From contig NZ_JAUSYH010000001.1 in NCBI RefSeq assembly GCF_030816715.1, positions 2,294,001-2,358,000 on the forward strand: DNA of 64,000 nt, given 5' to 3'. A program made the translations under genes and the position numbers. Shown here piece after piece: positions 63,806-64,000 of this stretch. The DNA comes from Streptomyces achromogenes (GTDB lineage Bacteria > Actinomycetota > Actinomycetes > Streptomycetales > Streptomycetaceae). The notes under the pieces are model-generated. The model had not been told where the DNA came from. It did no database searches and saw only the letters and a list, made by a program, of their open reading frames with translations. Numbering within the stretch: the first letter of the stretch is position 1; every line of letters begins with the position of its first letter.

Positions 63806-64000
63806 TCAGCTCTGGCCGCCGGCCAGCTTCTCGCGCAGCGCGGCGAGCGCCTCGTCCGAGGCCAGCGCGCCGGACGTGTCGGCACCCTCGGAGGAGTAGG
63901 AGCCGCCGCCACCGCTGGACGCGGCCGGAGCCGCACCCGCCGTGTCGCCGCCCTCGGCAGCGGCCTTCTCGTCCGCCTCGCGGGACTTGATGACCTGAGC
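63806..64000 (-). CDS. rpsA: 30S ribosomal protein S1, C-terminal end
   Basis: The last 64 codons of a minus-strand gene that begins beyond the right edge. The tail reads VIKSREADEKAAAEGGD, then a Gly/Ser-rich linker and ALASDEALAALREKLAGGQS, the usual Streptomyces S1 C-terminus after the last S1 RNA-binding domain. S1 helps mRNA bind the 30S subunit; leaderless messages such as those predicted here for uvrB and ogt do not need it. Confidence 0.92.
   Translation of the reverse strand, partial: AQVIKSREADEKAAAEGGDTAGAAPAASSGGGGSYSSEGADTSGALASDEALAALREKLAGGQS

Overview
The window is a high-GC actinobacterial chromosome segment. Codon use, the gene families present (WhiA, a mycothiol-dependent isomerase, a MocR regulator, an XRE-DUF397-ATPase trio, PafBC-type promoters) and the order pgk-gap / whiA-yvcK-rapZ-uvrC / uvrA / uvrB / coaE / rpsA point to the conserved core of a Streptomyces genome. 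Assignment is from reading the sequence and recalling families; no search was run.

Layout. 1-1.2 kb: glycolysis (start of pgk, gap). 1.4-4.4 kb: secreted M14 zinc carboxypeptidase. 4.5-9.9 kb: a translationally coupled minus-strand operon uvrC-rapZ-yvcK-whiA. 10.2-16 kb: an HTH regulator, uvrA, a mycothiol-dependent isomerase and an MBL-fold hydrolase. 16.3-20.4 kb: a likely acquired or rearranged efflux cassette (MFS pump, thioredoxin-reductase-like flavoprotein, TetR) flanked by a truncated second MBL hydrolase and containing an alpha/beta-hydrolase remnant. 20.7-25.3 kb: aroQ, an S66 LD-carboxypeptidase, an MHS-family transporter, a Ca2+/H+ antiporter and a small dimeric-barrel protein. 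25.4-31.7 kb: tellurium-resistance type genes (TerC, a large TerD fusion, TerD) followed by uvrB. 31.7-41.2 kb: MHYT sensor, glycerophosphodiesterase, ogt, MFS pump, VOC protein, the psuG-pfkB pseudouridine pair, a methyltransferase, CorA and a CBS protein. 41.4-46.9 kb: a uridine-kinase-like protein without a P-loop, DUF2293, DUF1772, an unaccompanied GltD-like oxidoreductase and a MocR regulator. 47.1-49.9 kb: DUF397, XRE regulator, HATPase and a coupled small ORF, a WhiJ/AbaA-type locus. 50-55.5 kb: a fused ABC exporter, an FUSC membrane protein and small proteins. 55.7-58.8 kb: hydantoin/purine-type cluster (racemase, NCS1 symporter, GntR). 58.9-64 kb: type 5 uracil-DNA glycosylase, DoxX, methyltransferase, DUF6343, TPR, coaE, PAC2 and the 3' end of rpsA.

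The strongest regulatory signal is a set of exact matches to the PafBC-dependent (RecA-independent) DNA-damage promoter, TTGTCRGTG-N8-TANNNT, in front of uvrA, uvrB and ogt, with a degenerate version in front of uvrC. At uvrB and ogt, and probably at uvrC, the -10 element sits only 6-7 bases before the ATG, so these repair genes appear to be damage-induced from leaderless transcripts. Excision repair and alkyl-guanine repair scattered over 34 kb thus look like one regulon.

A second notable locus is the divergent control region of the XRE/DUF397 and HATPase genes. It carries six 10-bp repeats (one per helical turn) followed by two adjacent perfect dyads. Short in-frame tandem repeats inside UvrC, the PfkB kinase, the FUSC protein and the HATPase show that repeat slippage is frequent here.
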